From the NCBI GenBank assembly GCA_016711605.1, contig JADJSS010000014.1, forward strand, positions 62,001 through 126,000: 64,000 nucleotides of DNA. Direction: 5' to 3'. Shown here piece by piece: positions 1 to 8,812 of this stretch. Position 1 is the first letter of the stretch, and each line of letters opens with the position of its first letter. Both the position numbers and the translations under genes were made by a program. Below the pieces are notes generated by a model. It searched no databases, was not told where the DNA came from, and worked only from the letters and a program-made list of their open reading frames with translations. Origin of the DNA: Saprospirales bacterium (lineage in GTDB: Bacteria > Bacteroidota > Bacteroidia > Chitinophagales > JADIYW01).

Positions 1-248
1 TATTTAACAGCAACTTCAGCTGCTGCTGGCACACTACCATCTGCTGTTGCAGCAACTGCTGATTTTAAAATTAATTTTTTCTGTGTAAAATCAACACCAC
101 CAGTAAGCATACCAACTGCAGGCATCACCATTCCATCAATAAAAGCAGTTACTACTTTCCCAAAAGCACCAGCCATAACAACACCAATTGCCATGTCTAT
201 TAGATTGCCTTTCAAGGCAAACTCTTTAAATTCTTTTAACATTCCCAT
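1..248 (-). CDS. mscL: Large-conductance mechanosensitive channel MscL (partial)
   Basis: The gene runs off the left edge, so only about 82 N-terminal codons are visible. They begin MGMLKEFKEFALKGN, followed by the first transmembrane helix (LIDMAIGVVMAGAFGKVV), which is the signature of the pressure-relief channel MscL. MscL forms a homopentameric inner-membrane pore that opens under hypo-osmotic shock. After TM1 comes the periplasmic loop, here Ala-rich (about residues 62-82). The ATG at 248 precedes the conserved amphipathic N-terminal helix, so the start is secure. The second helix and C-terminal bundle lie outside the window. Confidence 0.93.
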   Translation of the reverse strand, partial: MGMLKEFKEFALKGNLIDMAIGVVMAGAFGKVVTAFIDGMVMPAVGMLTGGVDFTQKKLILKSAVAATADGSVPAAAEVAVK

Positions 249-306
249 TTTTAATTAATTTTAGTTGTTCCAAAGGTAATTGTTAAATGTTAAAAAACCT
301 AAGATT

Positions 307-3300
307 CTATCTAAATATTTGCTGTGGCGCTGTTGCATTTGGTTGAATAGAAGCACTTTGTACAATCGTTGGGAATGCTACATTTAATTGTTTCATAAAT
401 GCTTCATCCTTATTATTTACTGCAATCATTTCCATACGTTTTACTAATTCTTCTGCTGATTTTTTTTCATTTGCATACAATAAGGCAAAATCATTATTTG
501 GTAGATTATAAAACCGCAAACAATCTTTTAAATCTTTGATGAATAACTCAATCAATGGTTTTGCATTTTCTTTTGCTTCTGCTCTGTAATATAAATCAAT
601 CCATTGTACACTCAACACATTGAAAAAGCGATTATTAGGTGTGTAATAAGGTGCATTTGCGTAAGTAAATTCTTTCTTAACTTTATCCAAGACTTTTACT
701 CCATCTGCTTTTCTGTTATTTCTGATTAAATCATCTGCAATACCAAAATGAACGCTTTTTAAGGTATTCAAAATTCTAGCTGAATTTTCATCAACAAACA
801 TTTCACGCTCACCCATTCCACCGTATTTGAAATCTTTCATCACTAAATCGAAAGATTTCTGTGTATTTACTGCTGTGTAACCACGTTGATTTTCTTCAAA
901 TCTGCAAGGTACGAATCGTAATATTTCGCCTTCCTGAATTAAGTATTTTCCTAATCCATTGTAATATCCATCTTCAACAGTATTAGAGAAACAAATTGGA
1001 CGACTCCAGTCTGCACCAGCAACCATAGCTAGCACCGCTAAATCGTATTTAATGATTCTATTTTTACCTAAATCCCAAGTAATTTCGTCAACAATTTTAT
1101 CTTTAAACTGATCCGGAACTACACCATATTTCTCAATTGCAGCTCTGTCTACTTTTAATTTTAATTTTGTAGTAGGCAAATAATTCACAGCATCACCTTT
1201 GCTCGTTTGTGCTTTATATTTTGCATCATCGCTCAGTACAAAAGCCATAATATTTTGGATATCATAATACTGATTTGGATCAGCAAAACCAGACTGATCA
1301 TTTAACTGAATCATATCTCTGTTGTTTCCTCTATAAGATTTAGAAATAAAATCTTTATAGAATGGAATTGGACCCGATTTATTAGCTGCACGATGCAAGA
1401 AATCTATATACCAATCTACACCTAATAAACTTAAGTTTACGATACGAACATCTGTTCTAATTCCTTCTACTTCTTGTGCATACCATAAAGGATAGGTATC
1501 ATTATCACCTTGAGTAAATAAAATAGCATTTGGTGGACAGCTAACTAAATAATTTGCAGCAAAATCGCGAGCCATGTATCTTCCATGGCGATTATGGTCA
1601 TTCCAACCTTCTTTTGCCATCACAAAAGGCACAAATAAACAAATTATTGTTGTTGCGATGGCAATTGGCAAGCCAGGCAATTTTTTACTTTTTAAGAAAT
1701 CGTAAATAGCAACTACTGCTAAACCAATCCAAATACAAAATGCAAAAAATGAACCAACTAAAGCATAATCACGTTCACGTGGTTCGCGCGGTGGTTGGTT
1801 GGTATAAACAATTAAAGCTATACCAGTAACAATAAATAACAATGCAAAAACCAATGTTTGTTGTTTGCTTTTCGAATACATATACACAATACCTATAATA
1901 CCTAATAATAAAGGCAACATGTAAAATTTATTTCGAGCTTTTTGATTAAGGATTTGATAAGGCAATCCATCTTGGCTACCTAGATGCATGTTATCTATAA
2001 ATGAAATACCTGTCAACCAGTCGCCATTCATTTTCTCGTTACCAGGTGTTCCTTGATAATCGTCTTGTCTGCCAGCGAAATTCCACATGAAATAGCGTTT
2101 GTACATGTAACCTAACTGATAGCGGAAAAAGTAAGTAAGATTATCGCCGAAAGTTGGTTTGCCTTGGAAGCCAGTCCAATATTGATACAACGCTGCTGCG
2201 CTTTCGCCATCGTTTGTTGGACCCATTCTTGGAAATAACATTTCATCAGCTGGATCGTATTGATAATCTACTTTATCACCTTTTACTTCATATCGTTTAG
2301 TAGAATCATCTGGATAATAATCTTTTCCTTTATCTTTATAAGCAATAGGTTGTGCATCAAACAAAGGACCTTTCACTAAAGCACGAGAACCATATTGTTC
2401 ACGATTTAAATAAGACAACAAGCTGAAAGCATCCTTCGGTGCGTTCATATTAATTGGTGGATTTGCCGCTGCACGAATCGGAACCATCGCATAAGAAGAA
2501 AATCCAATAAATATTACTAAAAATGATGTAGCAAACAATTGCAAATCAGCATGTTTTATTTTATGTGCATAATACATTAAGAAAACAAGTGTTCCGAAAA
2601 GCAATATCCATGCAAATGCAAAACCAACATTAAACGGTAGATGAAGTGAATTAACAGTGAAAAATTCAATTTTACCAGCTAAAGAAGTAGCCGTTTGAAC
2701 AACACCTATTTGAACAATACCTAATAAAATAAATCCGACAATAAAAGCAATAATAAATCCAAAAAAAGATGGTTTGAACTTTTTAAAATAGTATACTAAA
2801 ACTGCTACAGGAATTACTAATAATGAAAGTAAATGCACACCTAATGAAACACCAATCATGTATGCAGCAAATACTAACCAACGGTTTCCGTAAGGTTCGT
2901 CGGCAGCTTCGTCCCATTTCATAACGGCCCAAAGTACGATGGAAATAAAGAACATGGATGTTGCGTACACCTCGCCTTCTACAGCAGAAAACCAAACGGT
3001 ATCTGAGAATGAAGCAGCCAATGCACCCACTATGCCTGCACCCATTATTGCCAATGTTTTATCTAAAGTAAATTCTGTTTCACCTTCTTTATGCATTAGT
3101 TTTTTGGCAACCATTGTAATGGTCCAAAACAAAAACAGTACGCTTAAAGCTGTTGAAAGTGCTGAAACGAAATTAATCATTACAACAGGATTTTTTGGAT
3201 TAAACAAGGAGAAGAATCTTCCAATTAACAAGAACATAGGTGCTCCTGGTGGATGTGCTACCTGTAATTTTAGTGCGCAAGAAACGAATTCGCCGCAATC

Positions 3301-3405
3301 CCATAAACTACCAGCAGATTCGGACGTTGAAGTAAATTGCCAAAGTGATACTGCAAAAACAATAAACCCAACTACTGAGTTTATTCGTTTGTATTGTTTG
3401 TTCAT
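307..3405 (-). CDS. DUF2723 multi-pass membrane protein, GT-C glycosyltransferase-like
   Basis: This 1032-residue protein has a polytopic first half (roughly ten hydrophobic segments up to about residue 610) and a soluble C-terminal half. Near the N-terminus it carries the DUF2723 hallmark: Asp36-Cys-Gly-Glu39-Phe followed by HPPGAP at 51-56. The acidic pair sits in the first extracytoplasmic loop, where GT-C enzymes keep catalytic carboxylates. The family is related to eukaryotic TMEM260 O-mannosyltransferases, so transfer of a lipid-linked sugar to exported proteins is plausible but inferred. It lies 58 bases upstream of mscL on the same strand. Intact, with the usual length for the family in Bacteroidota. 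Confidence 0.85.
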   Translation of the reverse strand: MNKQYKRINSVVGFIVFAVSLWQFTSTSESAGSLWDCGEFVSCALKLQVAHPPGAPMFLLIGRFFSLFNPKNPVVMINFVSALSTALSVLFLFWTITMVAKKLMHKEGETEFTLDKTLAIMGAGIVGALAASFSDTVWFSAVEGEVYATSMFFISIVLWAVMKWDEAADEPYGNRWLVFAAYMIGVSLGVHLLSLLVIPVAVLVYYFKKFKPSFFGFIIAFIVGFILLGIVQIGVVQTATSLAGKIEFFTVNSLHLPFNVGFAFAWILLFGTLVFLMYYAHKIKHADLQLFATSFLVIFIGFSSYAMVPIRAAANPPINMNAPKDAFSLLSYLNREQYGSRALVKGPLFDAQPIAYKDKGKDYYPDDSTKRYEVKGDKVDYQYDPADEMLFPRMGPTNDGESAAALYQYWTGFQGKPTFGDNLTYFFRYQLGYMYKRYFMWNFAGRQDDYQGTPGNEKMNGDWLTGISFIDNMHLGSQDGLPYQILNQKARNKFYMLPLLLGIIGIVYMYSKSKQQTLVFALLFIVTGIALIVYTNQPPREPRERDYALVGSFFAFCIWIGLAVVAIYDFLKSKKLPGLPIAIATTIICLFVPFVMAKEGWNDHNRHGRYMARDFAANYLVSCPPNAILFTQGDNDTYPLWYAQEVEGIRTDVRIVNLSLLGVDWYIDFLHRAANKSGPIPFYKDFISKSYRGNNRDMIQLNDQSGFADPNQYYDIQNIMAFVLSDDAKYKAQTSKGDAVNYLPTTKLKLKVDRAAIEKYGVVPDQFKDKIVDEITWDLGKNRIIKYDLAVLAMVAGADWSRPICFSNTVEDGYYNGLGKYLIQEGEILRFVPCRFEENQRGYTAVNTQKSFDLVMKDFKYGGMGEREMFVDENSARILNTLKSVHFGIADDLIRNNRKADGVKVLDKVKKEFTYANAPYYTPNNRFFNVLSVQWIDLYYRAEAKENAKPLIELFIKDLKDCLRFYNLPNNDFALLYANEKKSAEELVKRMEMIAVNNKDEAFMKQLNVAFPTIVQSASIQPNATAPQQIFR

Positions 3406-3493
3406 TAAAAATTATTTTTGCCAAAAATAAGAAAAATAACCTGTTTTTGGAAAGAATAGCGTGTGAATTAATGTGAAGTTGGAAATTGATTGT

Positions 3494-4543
3494 CTAAGAA
3501 CCAGCTTTTGCGAGTTTTTTTTGCATTCGTTCTTGTTTTTTTGCTTGACGTTCTTCTTTAGGTTTGCGAGCAGTGCTCCAAGTACGCGAAATATTGAAAC
3601 CAATATGAATATCGCCTTTCCAAAATTTTCCGGTTGTTTCTCGTAAGAAACCACTTTCATACATTGCCTGTGCATTGGTTAATTGCAATTGAAAAACGTG
3701 ACCACCTGTTACAATATCTAATCCAATTGCAAAGGCATCTTGGTAGCCACCGCTGTTGTATTTATCGCCAATACGTGCGTAGTATTCTGCCAGAAGAGAC
3801 AAACGTTTTGACATATTGATTCGAACACCAGCACCAAGAACAAACAATGTATTTTTATCTTGTTGTGTTTTCACTAAATTTTTATGGACTACCGTTGGCA
3901 TCAATTGCATCGAAAAATATTTGTTGAATTTTCGGGCAATCATTAATTGAAAAGTATAAGACAACTTAGAACTAAAGTAATTTTTTCTATTTTGGTTGAT
4001 ATATTTTGCCGTGCTGATAGCCATATTGGTATAGAAACACATAGACAATGGCATGCCTTTTTCTTTTTGAGATAAAAATCTGTATTTAATATAACCATCA
4101 AATGTTTTGTTATAATTACTTCGACCTAAACCAACGGTTAAATTATCTAAAATTCCGTATTCAAAACCTAAACGTATGGATGCTTGATCAAGTCCGAAAA
4201 AATCTCGCCAACCTTGATTTACTCGGCCAAAGCGATGCGAAATAATCATTGCCATTGTTTTTTTATTGATGGTTTCAATGGTTTGTCCGTTAATTAAATG
4301 CGTGCCGCCAAATGTGTTGTAAATTTTTATTTTTTTAGGATTTGGTTTTGGCGCTTCAGTGATGGTATTTAATTCATCTAACAAGGAAGTTGATGCTTCT
4401 TCAACAGGTTCTTCTGTTTTTGTGGAATCGTTGTGTAGTACGTAAATGGTATCGATTCGAACTACATAAATAGTATCGTATTTTTGTTGCGCGTTGGCAA
4501 CAAAAAAAATTGAACATAAAATGGTGAATATAATTTTGTGCAT
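3494..4543 (-). CDS. DUF5777-family outer-membrane beta-barrel protein
   Basis: The 349-residue product begins with a signal peptide (MHKIIFTILCSIFFVANAQQ). A short low-complexity linker (about 20-70) precedes the barrel part, with alternating hydrophobic strands and the motif region MAMIISHRFGRVNQG near residue 90 that marks the DUF5777 barrel family. The C-terminus is basic (KPKEERQAKKQERMQKK) and may be periplasmic or disordered. It is the last gene of a five-gene run, 8 bases after yceI, so it is probably co-transcribed with the haem lipoproteins upstream. Its molecular role is unknown; an electron-transfer or porin role is only suggested by context. Confidence 0.8.
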   Translation of the reverse strand: MHKIIFTILCSIFFVANAQQKYDTIYVVRIDTIYVLHNDSTKTEEPVEEASTSLLDELNTITEAPKPNPKKIKIYNTFGGTHLINGQTIETINKKTMAMIISHRFGRVNQGWRDFFGLDQASIRLGFEYGILDNLTVGLGRSNYNKTFDGYIKYRFLSQKEKGMPLSMCFYTNMAISTAKYINQNRKNYFSSKLSYTFQLMIARKFNKYFSMQLMPTVVHKNLVKTQQDKNTLFVLGAGVRINMSKRLSLLAEYYARIGDKYNSGGYQDAFAIGLDIVTGGHVFQLQLTNAQAMYESGFLRETTGKFWKGDIHIGFNISRTWSTARKPKEERQAKKQERMQKKLAKAGS

Positions 4544-4551
4544 AAAGCTTT

Positions 4552-5103
4552 TTAACGTACGTAAGGTGTCATCACAGCGTCAATTTTTAATTCAACGGTA
4601 TTGCTAATTTTTTTCAGATAATCATTTGGAACCGTAATTCCATAATCCGAAAGAAGTATGGAAAAGGTTGATTTTGCCGTAATTTTTCCATTTTTTATTT
4701 CGATTGTTCCTTTTTGTTTAAGTGCTTTTGTAACACCATGAATCGTCAATTTACCATCAACTGAAATATCGAATTTTCCATTTTTGGAATAATCAATAGT
4801 ATTGGCAATTTTTCCTTCGAATGTTGCATTCGGAAATTTATCTGATTGCAAATAGTCATCATTAAAATGATCAGCCATTGCTTGTTTTTCAAACTCAAAA
4901 CTTTTTACAACTACTTTAAATGCTAAATCATTCGTTTGTGTATTTAAGATACAATTTACTTGGCTATTTTTGGAACTAATTTTTTCCATTGGAGCAGCTG
5001 AAACGAAAGTAATTGTTGCGTTTCGAGTAAAATATTTATTGTTTTGCGCAACTAATGTGTTTATAAAAAACAATACGATTGATAGTAATTTTATTTTTTT
5101 CAT
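4552..5103 (-). CDS. YceI-family periplasmic lipocalin-like protein
   Basis: A 183-residue protein with a signal peptide (MKKIKLLSIVLFFINTLVAQ) followed by one YceI domain. Characteristic stretches are the opening beta strand after YFTRNATITFVS, the central NDDYLQSDKFPNATFEGK block (about 80-95), the DGKLTIHGVTK strand, and a C-terminal ...ELKIDAVM strand. YceI proteins are extended lipocalin-like barrels binding long isoprenoids or amides, and are often encoded near redox genes. It sits 10 bases after a haem lipoprotein gene and 8 bases before the DUF5777 gene. Function here is inferred from family only. Confidence 0.9.
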   Translation of the reverse strand: MKKIKLLSIVLFFINTLVAQNNKYFTRNATITFVSAAPMEKISSKNSQVNCILNTQTNDLAFKVVVKSFEFEKQAMADHFNDDYLQSDKFPNATFEGKIANTIDYSKNGKFDISVDGKLTIHGVTKALKQKGTIEIKNGKITAKSTFSILLSDYGITVPNDYLKKISNTVELKIDAVMTPYVR

Positions 5104-5113
5104 TTATTTTATT

Positions 5114-5512
5114 TTAGTTATTTCGAGCACCTTGCTTTACCCAAATTTCAATATCGCTAATAGAACATTTTGCTAATTTTGCAGCGCCACGAGGCATATT
5201 CAAAGCTTTGCCATTTTGATTAATCGAATTTTCAAGTGTTTCAGGTTCCAGAAGCATGTAGGTTCTTAAATTTACATATCCTTCTAAGATAAGATTTTCT
5301 CCGTAGACAGGTGCATTCACCAAACTATGACAATTATAACAATTAACAGATAAAATTGGCACTACATCACTTGAATAAGAAACAGTTTTAGATGTATCAC
5401 AAGGTTGTTCAGGATATAAAATATCCTCTTTGTCGTAATAACATGCATTGGTAACTGTTAATGAAACAATTGCTATGACAATAAACAATGATATGGAAAT
5501 TAGTTTCTTCAT
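5114..5512 (-). CDS. Small c-type cytochrome-like lipoprotein
   Basis: About 132 residues from the ATG at 5512, which lies one base after the stop of the preceding gene; an earlier in-frame ATG at 5530 overlaps that gene and is less likely. A lipoprotein signal ends in TNAC. The mature part has one canonical haem-attachment motif, C-Y-N-C-H, after DVVPILSVN, and ends in a short domain with MPRGAAKLAKCS(I), where the Met could be the distal haem ligand. Similar mono-haem domains are common in Bacteroidota envelope lipoproteins. Electron carrier or redox sensor is an inference. Confidence 0.75.
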   Translation of the reverse strand: MKKLISISLFIVIAIVSLTVTNACYYDKEDILYPEQPCDTSKTVSYSSDVVPILSVNCYNCHSLVNAPVYGENLILEGYVNLRTYMLLEPETLENSINQNGKALNMPRGAAKLAKCSISDIEIWVKQGARNN

Positions 5513-5513
5513 T

Positions 5514-6221
5514 TTAATTATTTGGTGCACCGTCTTCTATCCATTTTCTGATTTGAACAATTTCATTTGGCTGCATGGTTACCACACCAGTTGGCATTTT
5601 TGGAAATCCATCAATATTTGCAATTACTTGGTATAATTTATTACTATCAACTACTGCTTTTACTTCACTATATCTTGTCAATAAAACATTGCCTGAGTTA
5701 TAATTTCCAAAATGACAACCTGTGCAATATTTATTAATTAGTGGTGCAATAGTTGATCTGTATTTAAATTGCGTAGTGTCTACTCTGGTAACGCATGGTG
5801 CATTGTTTTTGGCACCTTGTTGGACCCATTTTACAAAATTATCTTTTGCCTTATTCGATAATTGGTAATTGAATGGTGGTGCCATTGGCACTAGATCTAG
5901 CAAAAATAAAACACGACAGAATTTGCTATTTAGTGGATCTCCAGGTTTTACAATTTTCACACCACGCACTGTAGCATTCATGATTGCGTCATAAGAAGAC
6001 AAATCGATACCAGCAGCTGGACCTTTATTATCGTGACAACCTGGCACAACGCAACTCGAGTTTACATAAGGCATTACATCTGTGGTAAATTTAATTACGG
6101 TAGAATCACAATCAGGAAGTGGTACAATTGGTGGTGTAGGAATTATTTTCCCAGGTTCGTGCTTACATGCTACGATTAAACCTAGAACCAGAATAGCAAA
6201 TAATATCCTAAAATTTATCAT
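5514..6221 (-). CDS. Two-motif c-type cytochrome-like lipoprotein
   Basis: The start at 6221 is chosen because its ATG overlaps the upstream stop as ATGA. An in-frame ATG at 6236 lies inside the upstream gene. A lipobox (IVACK) follows the hydrophobic leader. The first haem motif is non-canonical, C-V-V-P-G-C-H (C-x4-C-H), in the context TTDVMPYVNSSC. The second is canonical, C-T-G-C-H. The two halves are weakly repeated: each ends with a W-(I/V)-x-x-G-A-x-N-N/PN signature, suggesting an internal duplication. Probably a periplasm-facing electron carrier working with the smaller cytochrome-like protein encoded next. Confidence 0.78.
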   Translation of the reverse strand: MINFRILFAILVLGLIVACKHEPGKIIPTPPIVPLPDCDSTVIKFTTDVMPYVNSSCVVPGCHDNKGPAAGIDLSSYDAIMNATVRGVKIVKPGDPLNSKFCRVLFLLDLVPMAPPFNYQLSNKAKDNFVKWVQQGAKNNAPCVTRVDTTQFKYRSTIAPLINKYCTGCHFGNYNSGNVLLTRYSEVKAVVDSNKLYQVIANIDGFPKMPTGVVTMQPNEIVQIRKWIEDGAPNN

Positions 6222-6664
6222 TTTAATATAGTGCATTTGTCTATTTTTATTTCAGCTGGTATCATAAACATTTCGTCATTCATTACAAAACCATTATAAA
6301 TTCCTTTAATAGTCAATTTGTTTCCTGTTTTAAGAAGTGCAATCTCCTTTTTCTGAGCATACAAACCACTCGCTATTACTAAATAATTTCCTCCATTATC
6401 AAAAATCACGTTACAAATACTGTCTTTAATCTCAGATTTTGTAAATGTACCTGTAATTTCTAGAATTTTGTTTTTATAAATGGAGTCTGCTTTTGTTGGA
6501 TTTACATTAAAGTCATCGAACAATTGCTTATCTGTCAGTTGTATATCAGTTTGTTGTTTTGCAATATTTTTAACTGGTTTTAAATAGATATAAAAAGCAT
6601 AGGCAATTGTTAATAAAATACAAGTAGCTATTAAACTGGCTATTATTTTAAATCTAGATGACAT
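6218..6664 (-). CDS. OB-fold (tRNA_anti-like) membrane-anchored protein
   Basis: A 148-residue protein with one N-terminal membrane helix (about 8-27) and a soluble domain. The segment LTDKQLFDDFNVNPTKADSIYKNK leads into strands IL(E)ITGTFT and LTIKGIYNGF, which match the OB-fold tRNA_anti-like family of Bacteroidota. Despite the family name, a membrane anchor makes nucleic-acid binding uncertain. It is first in the five-gene operon and overlaps the next gene by four bases, implying translational coupling with the haem lipoprotein. Possibly an assembly or scaffold factor; function not known. Confidence 0.7.
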   Translation of the reverse strand: MSSRFKIIASLIATCILLTIAYAFYIYLKPVKNIAKQQTDIQLTDKQLFDDFNVNPTKADSIYKNKILEITGTFTKSEIKDSICNVIFDNGGNYLVIASGLYAQKKEIALLKTGNKLTIKGIYNGFVMNDEMFMIPAEIKIDKCTILK

Positions 6665-6775
6665 TTTTGAATAACATTGAACTTAAAAAAAAGTTTAAAA
6701 GTGAATCAATAAAATTAAATAAAGTTTTTTTAATGGTGAATTGAGAAAAAATTTTCTTTTTTGTAAAAAAAGCTA

Positions 6776-6783
6776 TAAATTTG
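6776..6783 (+). promoter_or_regulatory. Putative Bacteroidota -7 box for tRNA-Gln
   Basis: TAAATTTG fits the TAnnTTTG -7 consensus used by the Bacteroidota primary sigma factor. It ends 10 bases before the mature tRNA 5' end, a sensible distance for a tRNA start site. A clear -33 TTTG at standard spacing is not evident. Confidence 0.4.
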
Positions 6784-6793
6784 CACTCCATTT

Positions 6794-6864
6794 TGACCGA
6801 TGGTGTAACGGTAGCACAGAAGTTTTTGGTGCTTTTAGTTGAGGTTCGAATCCTTGTCGGTCAA
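6794..6864 (+). tRNA. tRNA-Gln (anticodon TTG)
   Basis: A cloverleaf can be folded by eye. The seven-pair acceptor is TGACCGA/TCGGTCA with U8, a GTG/CAC D stem, anticodon stem GAAGT/GCTTT around loop TTTTGGT (anticodon TTG), and T arm TGAGG-TTCGAAT-CCTTG. The weak 1-72 pair (T-A) is typical of bacterial tRNA-Gln. The 3' CCA is not encoded (A73 is followed by CA). It is divergent from the cytochrome operon and is followed by a strong terminator. Confidence 0.93.
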
Positions 6865-6869
6865 CAAAA

Positions 6870-6900
6870 GAGCAACTTTTCAAGTTGCTCTTTTTGTTTT
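6870..6900 (+). terminator. Rho-independent terminator after tRNA-Gln
   Basis: Perfect 9-bp stem GAGCAACTT / AAGTTGCTC with a 3-base loop, followed by TTTTTG. It begins 6 bases after the tRNA. The upstream side is A-rich, so it could also stop transcripts of the convergent methyltransferase gene. Confidence 0.88.
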
Positions 6901-6911
6901 ATTAAAAACTA

Positions 6912-7811
6912 TTAGTTTAATTTTTTTTGAAACACATAAATTAAACTGGAATAATTTCCGGTTTTTTTTGCAGACTGATTTGATTTAAAACCAGAAAAAA
7001 TTGCCTTAAAATATGCTACTAGCTTTGATGTTCCTTTATGCCATTCGCTACGCATCGAAACGTAGTAAGCATCTAAAAATAATGGATGCTGCGATTGAAA
7101 TTGAAACTGATGTTGCTCAACAATCTGTTTAATATTTTTTGGCGAATAGTGATAAATATGTCGCGGCACGTCTAAGGCATCCCAAAATTTGCCATATTTT
7201 TTTGCATCGTAACTTTCAATATTTGGTACTGCTATAATTAGTTTTCCATTTGATTTCAGCCATTTATTGAAAAAATCAATTTGGTTATGCAAATCGTGTA
7301 TATGCTCCAACACATGCCAAAGTGTAATTACGTCAAACTTTTCGTTTTCAATATTTTTTGATGCATCAATAGAATAGGTGTCAACGTTGTTTACTGATTT
7401 TGCTACTGCTCTGGCTTGTTCATCTGGCTCCACACCTTCTGCAAAAATATTATTTTGTTTTACGAAACCTAAAAAATCACCAGTGCCACAACCAAAATCC
7501 AACAACGAAAAATCTTGTTTTTTACCAACCAAATTTTGAATCAGTTCCAACTTTTTTCCTTTCATATAATTACGCGCATAACGATAAACGCTTTGCACCA
7601 AACCTTTGGTGTGGCTTGTATGTGACATATAATCTGGTGCTGTGTAATACTTTCCAATTTCTTCAATAGTTGGTCGCGGATTGGTAAACACAAAACCACA
7701 TGCATTGCATTTTACAATTGAAAATTTCTCATCTGCATAATTATCTTTTGCTTCAGCATATAAACTAAAATCAGATTTTCCACAGCAATAACAGTTTTGA
7801 ATAGTTTCCAT
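6912..7811 (-). CDS. SAM-dependent methyltransferase with N-terminal zinc ribbon
   Basis: The 299-residue protein starts with a four-cysteine zinc ribbon (C-Y-C-C-G near residue 8 and C-N-A-C-G near 35). A class I methyltransferase core follows: motif I LLDFGCGTGDFL (about 103-114), an acidic motif II (GVEPDE), and motif IV FDVITLWHVLEH with the downstream ...AVPN. This architecture is common in sugar and lipid carrier methyltransferases near polysaccharide genes. The substrate cannot be read from sequence. The 3' end faces the tRNA-Gln terminator, and the 5' side carries a palindromic spacer. Confidence 0.85.
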   Translation of the reverse strand: METIQNCYCCGKSDFSLYAEAKDNYADEKFSIVKCNACGFVFTNPRPTIEEIGKYYTAPDYMSHTSHTKGLVQSVYRYARNYMKGKKLELIQNLVGKKQDFSLLDFGCGTGDFLGFVKQNNIFAEGVEPDEQARAVAKSVNNVDTYSIDASKNIENEKFDVITLWHVLEHIHDLHNQIDFFNKWLKSNGKLIIAVPNIESYDAKKYGKFWDALDVPRHIYHYSPKNIKQIVEQHQFQFQSQHPLFLDAYYVSMRSEWHKGTSKLVAYFKAIFSGFKSNQSAKKTGNYSSLIYVFQKKLN

Positions 7812-7816
7812 GTGAT

Positions 7817-7889
7817 AGTAATAAGTGGTAAGGAATAAGTAATAAGTAAAAATAGAAGAAAAAACGCTTACTACTTACCACTTATTACT
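7817..7889. repeat. Inverted repeat spacer, TTATTACTT type
   Basis: Perfect 16-bp arms AGTAATAAGTGGTAAG (7817-7832) and CTTACCACTTATTACT (7874-7889) bracket an A-rich centre. Further ATAAGTAATAAG copies lie inside. It fills the gap between the oxygenase stop and the methyltransferase start, so it may form a long hairpin in read-through transcripts. The same word family recurs near 24970. Confidence 0.8.
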
Positions 7890-7897
7890 TACTACTC

Positions 7898-8737
7898 TTA
7901 TGTATTTCTAAATTTTTTAATCGCTTTTACAATAATAGGTGGCAATAAATCATTGGCTAAGTTTACCATAGAATTAAACACTTTCATTTTGCCAGAATCT
8001 TGTCCATCACGCGTAGCAAATGTAGTAGTAATACGTGCTTTATCACCAACATTCACTTCACCTTCAGGTCTTCCATTGGTATAATAATATAACGCGATAG
8101 AACGTCTGCTTCTATCTGGTGGACAAGTCAAAGGATCAGGCAAACCGTGCCAAGAAAAATCGGTTGTTGAAAACATGGCTAAACGATTGAACTGAGGTAA
8201 AATTCTGGTTACACATTTGCTCATATCGCGTTCCCAAAGTTCAAAATGGCCACCATATTCTTCTTTCCAATCTTCATTTAAATACACTAAAATATTTAAA
8301 CGACGATCTAGTTTTGTTAATTTATGCTTGTGAAAATCCACATGCATTTTTAAATAACCACCAGGTTTTATTTCGTGAAAACCACCACCTTCAAAATATG
8401 GATCTGGAATTAATGTTTCTTTAATTCCTGTTAGTTGTTGTAAAAATTCTAAAAAAGGTTGTGAATTTAAAAAATGCACAAATGCTTTTGTTTTTTCACC
8501 AAATCGATATTCTCCTTTTGTAGCTAATTTTAATTCATTTGGATTTTCATATTTTATATCATCTTTGGTGTTGCCAATTTCAGGAAACTCTTGAATGATT
8601 TCTCGCAACATATCTGGATTGAATAAATCGTCGAAATAACCACTTGGAAATGGATTGGCGTTGATGTATTTTTCGTGATTTTGTTTGCCAAATTCTATTA
8701 AACTGGCAGGCGTCATGTTATTATTTAAGAAATTCAT
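7898..8737 (-). CDS. 2-oxoglutarate/Fe(II)-dependent oxygenase
   Basis: A 279-residue soluble protein with the double-stranded beta-helix core of prolyl-4-hydroxylase-like oxygenases. The iron ligands are visible: H-x-D in MHVDFHKHK (about residue 132), and the distal His in TDFSWHGLPDP. The 2-oxoglutarate-binding Arg is in RSRRSIALYYY. It would hydroxylate a protein or small-molecule substrate with O2, Fe2+ and 2-oxoglutarate; the substrate is unknown. It lies 86 bases upstream of the methyltransferase gene on the same strand, separated by the palindromic spacer, so co-transcription is possible. Confidence 0.87.
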   Translation of the reverse strand: MNFLNNNMTPASLIEFGKQNHEKYINANPFPSGYFDDLFNPDMLREIIQEFPEIGNTKDDIKYENPNELKLATKGEYRFGEKTKAFVHFLNSQPFLEFLQQLTGIKETLIPDPYFEGGGFHEIKPGGYLKMHVDFHKHKLTKLDRRLNILVYLNEDWKEEYGGHFELWERDMSKCVTRILPQFNRLAMFSTTDFSWHGLPDPLTCPPDRSRRSIALYYYTNGRPEGEVNVGDKARITTTFATRDGQDSGKMKVFNSMVNLANDLLPPIIVKAIKKFRNT

Positions 8738-8812
8738 AGTTGAAAAATTTGAAGTTGAAATTACGAATACAAGAAAATAAGAACTATGATATTTATCAGT
8801 TTAATGAATGAA

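Noticed and set aside
2939..3430. Open frame of 163 codons on the plus strand over the DUF2723 gene start
   Set aside because: Lies antisense to a conserved gene and does not look protein-like; a shadow frame.
7817..7889. Riboswitch or attenuator upstream of the methyltransferase gene
   Set aside because: The arms are simple word repeats without conserved aptamer features or a run of T at the end.
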